Positions 61,293 to 64,000 of a DNA stretch of 64,000 nt are shown here, in pieces. Under the pieces are notes generated by a model. The model was not told the origin of the DNA, did no database searches, and worked only from the letters and a program-made list of their open reading frames with translations. Within the stretch, counting starts at the first letter, position 1. Each line of letters begins with the position of its first letter. Location: the NCBI GenBank assembly GCA_963422275.1, contig OY729418.1:3286001-3350000 (forward strand), written 5' to 3'. The position numbers and the translations under genes are program-made. Origin of the DNA: G963422275 sp963422275. Lineage in GTDB: Bacteria; Pseudomonadota; Alphaproteobacteria; Rhodobacterales; Rhodobacteraceae.

Positions 61293-61324
61293 GGCTGTGT
61301 TTGACGTTGGCTGTGTTTGACGTT
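61293..61324. repeat. Perfect 16-bp tandem duplication at the IS junction
   Basis: GGCTGTGTTTGACGTT occurs twice in direct succession (61293-61308 and 61309-61324). It lies directly next to the IS end, inside the split small gene. Because the repeat unit includes the base touching the IS, the duplication probably arose with or after the insertion. Confidence 0.85.
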
Positions 61325-61444
61325 GATCGACGTGATGTTGCCGCTGTCGTCGGTGTTGACGAAGAGCACGCCGCAGCGGTCCCAGAAGTTTTTGCCGTCT
61401 TTTTCGCCGGATTTGACGTGCAGTTTCAGAGTTTGAGCAGCCAT

Positions 61445-61765
61445 TTTTTGATCCTCACTTTGAGTGTTTCGATGAACATGGCCAAAGCGGGCACCAAGGG
61501 GATGTCAGCGGGAAAATTGCATCGAGAGGAATGCGTTGGCGCAGGGGAATTTTCTCGTTGAAGCGGGCTCCGCACCGCGTCTGGCACGGCTGCCCGCTTA
61601 TGTTCAGCAATCAGAAACATGATTTTGAGGATCTGACTTTGGCGACCGGGCTCTGTGCCGCTCCGTCGAAACTGGCATGAAACAGCGGCAAGTTTTGCAC
61701 CGGACCTGCGAATTGCCATGGGTAATATGATCTACCGGTCATAAAGCGGAAATATGATCTGCGGA
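61445..61765. promoter_or_regulatory. Region between hipA and the split gene, with paired palindromes
   Basis: No convincing gene is seen; the minus-strand frame 61426-61719 has no ribosome site or family motif. TATGA-N8-TCATA occurs at 61726-61743 and 61753-61770, spaced 27 bases. The second overlaps the hipA stop codon. The two-arm layout resembles operators of HipB-type repressors. Confidence 0.5.
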
Positions 61766-63058
61766 TCATACAGCATGAAAGGCAATCGCCCGTCGTCGCA
61801 CGCCAGCAGCAATGGCTTCCGCCAATGGCTGTGGGAACCCATCCGGCAAGTCTGCCAGTGTCTTGTCCAAAGCCGCTTCAAACTTAGACGCGATTTCTGA
61901 CAAGACCTCTTCCGCCAGCGGAACACCAAAGCCCGCCGCCTTAGCAGCTTGAAGGAAATTGCGTGGTACCACCACATTGATCCGATAGTGTCCGCCCACC
62001 GCCATCGCGAGGCGCATCCGATTCTGGCGAATTTGACCGTCATCCACAGCTTTCTGCGCGCTCAGCACATCATAGAGTGGGGTCATGCGGAAACCGCCAG
62101 GGCGCAATGCGATGCTGAAATTCTTGGCGTGCCCGTCCGTCGCTCCTAGAAGCCAAAACAGCGCCTGTGCGCGGAAGAAGGCGCGCTGATCTGCTTCCGG
62201 GTCATCACTGCCCGTCAGCAACGCAATCCCTTCGGTGATCCCTGGCCCGCCATCCATTTGATATTTCTGACTGGGTGGCACCGAAAGCGCCTGACAAAAG
62301 TCTTCCTGCGGGAGGCGGATCAACCGGCCATCCTTGGTCCAGCGCCGATCGAACCTCGTCACAACAAGGCTGCGCACATCCTCAAAGTCAGCAATCTCGA
62401 CCTCGGCCACATCCATGCCCATGGCGCGGCAGAAGCTCATGCAGAAGAATTCGTTCTCAACACTGTCAGACAAAACGATACCTGCAGGCAGAACGCCAAG
62501 CTGGGTCTTGAGGATATGAGTTGTCGGTGTAAGGCCCGATGGACGGACCCACGCTCCCTCGTGCCGAAGCAGCGCTGTTTTCTCCTGCGCCCCTGCGATC
62601 GAAATGCGAAAGTCGTCTTCCTCCTCCAGCCCAAGAGGAGCGCTTGCGAGATTGCGCAGCATATCGGCAATCTGCGCCTCAGATACGGGTTCTCCCTCGT
62701 GCGCGCCAACCTCGGGCACCTCACCCGAGACGAACTGCAACGCCCCCACGCAATCGCGCCCGATTTTCTCCAGCATGTGCCACGCGTCCGTGCCGCCTGC
62801 ACGCACCCGAACAGCAACGCGCTCGCGTATCGCCTGATTGTCCGGTAGTAAGTTTTCGAGGTACGCGATGACAGGACCGCCTTGATGCGCCTCTTCGCGC
62901 AAAGGCAGTGACAGCGAGATGGGCATGGCGTGCTCCCACGACAGCCAGTCCTGATCGTAGGCAAAGCTGATCGCGCCCGATCCAGCGAGACGCAGAGCCC
63001 CCACCAGCCTTCCATTCAGAAGCACTTGCATCGTGCCGCTACGCCCGCGTTTGGCCAT
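61766..63058 (-). CDS. hipA: HipA-family serine/threonine kinase toxin
   Basis: A 430-residue toxin kinase. The N-terminal subdomain has MQVLLNGRLVGALRLAGSGA and SLPLREEAHQGGPVIAYLENLLPDN in linked stretches. The nucleotide loop is ISIAGAQEKTALL (153-164, with the autophosphorylated Ser equivalent at 153), the ATP-binding lysine is in HILKT, the catalytic loop is GATDGHAKNFSI, and the metal Asp is in PLYDVLSA. In Escherichia coli HipA phosphorylates glutamyl-tRNA synthetase to induce persistence. All key residues are present, so it should be active. Its ATG overlaps the hipB stop. Confidence 0.95.
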   Translation of the reverse strand: MAKRGRSGTMQVLLNGRLVGALRLAGSGAISFAYDQDWLSWEHAMPISLSLPLREEAHQGGPVIAYLENLLPDNQAIRERVAVRVRAGGTDAWHMLEKIGRDCVGALQFVSGEVPEVGAHEGEPVSEAQIADMLRNLASAPLGLEEEDDFRISIAGAQEKTALLRHEGAWVRPSGLTPTTHILKTQLGVLPAGIVLSDSVENEFFCMSFCRAMGMDVAEVEIADFEDVRSLVVTRFDRRWTKDGRLIRLPQEDFCQALSVPPSQKYQMDGGPGITEGIALLTGSDDPEADQRAFFRAQALFWLLGATDGHAKNFSIALRPGGFRMTPLYDVLSAQKAVDDGQIRQNRMRLAMAVGGHYRINVVVPRNFLQAAKAAGFGVPLAEEVLSEIASKFEAALDKTLADLPDGFPQPLAEAIAAGVRRRAIAFHAV

Positions 63059-63303
63059 CAGAAAATATCCTCGATCTCAAGCGAGCCACCGCGCTCCACC
63101 AATCGAAACTCAAGCCCAAGTGCAGCCATGACAGCGAGCACCGTAGCGAGCTTGGTTCCGGCATCGCCATTCTCGAGCGACGAAATCGTCGCGACGCGCA
63201 AATTCGTGCGCGCACTGATATCGCTTTGGGTCCAGCCGCGCGCCTTGCGCGTCCGGCGGAGTGCCTCGCCGATCTGTTCGGCCGTTCGTGCTGTGAGGTC
63301 CAT
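63058..63303 (-). CDS. hipB: HipB-family antitoxin, XRE-type repressor
   Basis: An 81-residue Cro/C1-type protein with a central helix-turn-helix (RKARGWTQSDISARTNLRVATISSLENGD in two linked helices) and a short C-terminal tail (FRLVERGGSLEIEDIF). HipB neutralises HipA and represses its own operon. Stop and start codons overlap (ATGA). Three evenly spaced palindromes lie immediately upstream. Confidence 0.94.
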   Translation of the reverse strand: MDLTARTAEQIGEALRRTRKARGWTQSDISARTNLRVATISSLENGDAGTKLATVLAVMAALGLEFRLVERGGSLEIEDIF

Positions 63304-63316
63304 GACGCGGCTCCTT

Positions 63317-63386
63317 TTACGGCACAGCGTAAATCAAAATATATTACGCTGCAACGTAAATATCTGCATTTTACGCCAGAGCGTAA
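63317..63386. promoter_or_regulatory. Three evenly spaced hipBA operators
   Basis: TTACGGCACAGCGTAA (63317-63332), TTACGCTGCAACGTAA (63344-63359) and TTACGCCAGAGCGTAA (63371-63386) are all TTACG-N6-CGTAA. They start exactly 27 bases apart. They fill the promoter region of hipB and are almost certainly its binding sites. Confidence 0.88.
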
Positions 63387-63400
63387 CTCATAGACTGCAC

Positions 63401-63920
63401 TCACGCCTGCAGCCCCGCCGCGCGGACTTGCTCAGGCGTCACCAGCCTCGAAGCGATCAGGTCCTCGATCTGTCGATTGGTGATGTGACGACACAGGGGA
63501 TGGCGCTCGTGAATCCACTCGGCGAGGCTGGCGCGCCCTTTGGCCTCGGCCTCTCGCACCTTCTCACGATCGGCTTGTATCTGGGAAAGCCCCTTCTCCC
63601 ATCGACGCAGCTTGAACCAGTTGTCCGAGAAACAGACCTTGCTGCGCGTGCAACCCTCGCTCTCCTTCGCGCAGGCTTTGACCGCCTGAAGCAGGTCATC
63701 GGGCTTCACCCCGGCCTTCACGGCCGCTGAGATCAGGCGCAGACTGGTCCGCCGGTCTCGGATCCTGTCCTCGGGATAGGCCGCCAGGATCTTCTCAGAC
63801 TCAAGATCTTCAAGCTCTTCCGTCGCCTCGCGCCTGCGCGCAGGTGGTTTATGGATGGTTTCAGGATGGTTTGGGGTCCACCGTGGACCCCGTACCGGGT
63901 TCAGGCTGGACGGGGTTCAC
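63401..63920 (-). pseudogene. Replication- or phage-type protein, possible frameshift near the start
   Basis: The frame ending at 63401 encodes DRIRDRRTSLRLISAAVKAG, KACAKESEGCTRSKVCFSDNWFKLRRW in parts, and EWIHERHPLCRHITNRQIEDL. I recall this C-terminal type (TRSKVCFSDNWF...CRHIT) from plasmid or phage helix-turn-helix proteins in Rhodobacterales. A GTG at 63920 overlapping the previous stop (GTGA) begins a second frame that ends at 63861. One frameshift near 63865 would join them. Otherwise the protein starts at an internal codon such as the GTG at 63721. Confidence 0.5.
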
Positions 63921-64000
63921 AGTGCCCCCGTCTCAATGTCGGGTTCTGCAGCAGGTTCAAGCGTTGCCACGCGCTCCAGAACGATGCGGCAGATGACGGT
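63917..64000 (-). CDS. C-terminal end of a gene running off the right edge
   Basis: The minus-strand frame is open from the right edge to a TGA at 63917-63919, encoding 27 residues (TVICRIVLERVATLEPAAEP...). No family can be assigned from so short a piece. The stop overlaps the GTG of the following open frame, which suggests an operon. Confidence 0.4.
   Translation of the reverse strand, partial: TVICRIVLERVATLEPAAEPDIETGAL

Larger units (their letters stand above)
59950..61444 (-). pseudogene. Small conserved gene split by an IS5-family element
   Basis: The 5' part (61444 to 61293) has a ribosome site (GAGGATC) and encodes AAQTLKLHVKSGEKDGKNFWD and RCGVLFVNTDDSGNITSINVKHS. The 3' part (60015 to 59950) encodes MFPGVEMVAFPRRDEDPVTE and a stop. 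Joined across the IS they give a continuous protein of about 67 residues ending VKHS-MFPGVEMVAFPRR, which matches what I recall of small plasmid or phage proteins in Rhodobacterales. The gene is inactivated. Its function is unknown to me. Confidence 0.8.

Noticed and set aside
61426..61719. 97-residue minus-strand frame below hipA
   Set aside because: It overlaps the start of the split small gene, has no ribosome site and shows no family pattern, though palindromes lie just upstream.
1..64000. CRISPR array or replication origin
   Set aside because: No regularly spaced direct repeats with unique spacers and no iteron or DnaA-box cluster were seen; the only evenly spaced repeats are the hipBA operators.

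Overview
The window looks like a chromosomal segment of an alphaproteobacterium, probably Rhodobacterales or a close relative. The evidence is the GlnD, YbbP/YbbA/TesA, TRAP, KdsA and Gfo/Idh protein types, the tRNA genes, and an insertion-sequence load typical of that group. This placement is an inference from protein style; no marker gene settles it. Much of the window has a history of insertion-sequence invasion followed by decay: at least nine IS copies or remnants are present, and three cellular or island genes are visibly broken.

Layout. 1-2.4 kb: the start of a tripartite tricarboxylate transporter binding protein (runs off the left edge) and two dead IS copies. 2.4-16.5 kb: glnD, then a long plus-strand block for purine/ureide breakdown (a PuuE-UraD fusion, AllE, AllA), followed by a five-gene peptide-type ABC importer operon with a zinc deacylase and a PLP aminotransferase inserted between its permease and ATPase genes. 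16.5-23 kb: an ABC exporter pair of the YbbA/YbbP type (the permease is frameshifted) divergent from a TesA-like esterase, two c-type cytochromes and a PPK2 kinase. 23-27 kb: a minus-strand set of three NAD-dependent oxidoreductases (hydroxyacid dehydrogenase, two Gfo/Idh/MocA enzymes). 27-35 kb: IS debris, an orphan hypothetical, tRNA-Gln, a phosphohexomutase-kdsA pair and an IS982 copy. 35-43 kb: a decayed island beside tRNA-Cys with a broken integrase, two ribbon-helix-helix regulators, a 902-residue membrane-anchored helicase/nuclease, a transfer-type gene killed by an amber codon, and an XRE regulator split by a second IS982 copy. 43-51.3 kb: a DeoR-type regulator with a TRAP transporter (dctQMP), divergent from a two-subunit FAD dehydrogenase and a glycerol-kinase-like FGGY kinase. 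51.3-54 kb: three IS5-family elements stacked end to end at CTAG sites. 54-59.7 kb: a LysR regulator divergent from an electrophile-handling operon (DoxX, FMN reductase, FAD reductase, exported epoxide-hydrolase-like enzyme, membrane protein, glutathione transferase). 59.7-64 kb: a small gene split by another IS, hipBA with three evenly spaced operators, and the end of a replication-type protein.

How the genes work together. The ureide genes would turn OHCU into allantoin and allantoate, and later ureidoglycine into glyoxylate, ammonia and urea; the allantoate hydrolase step is not in the window. The neighbouring importer probably brings in an acylated amine that the deacylase and aminotransferase process. 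The TRAP/FAD/kinase cluster is a polyol or polyol-phosphate route. Its kinase lacks the arginine that grips glycerol in GlpK, so its substrate may not be glycerol. The most promising candidate for an undescribed system is the island helicase/nuclease with its ribbon-helix-helix regulator and palindromic operators; a defence role is an inference.
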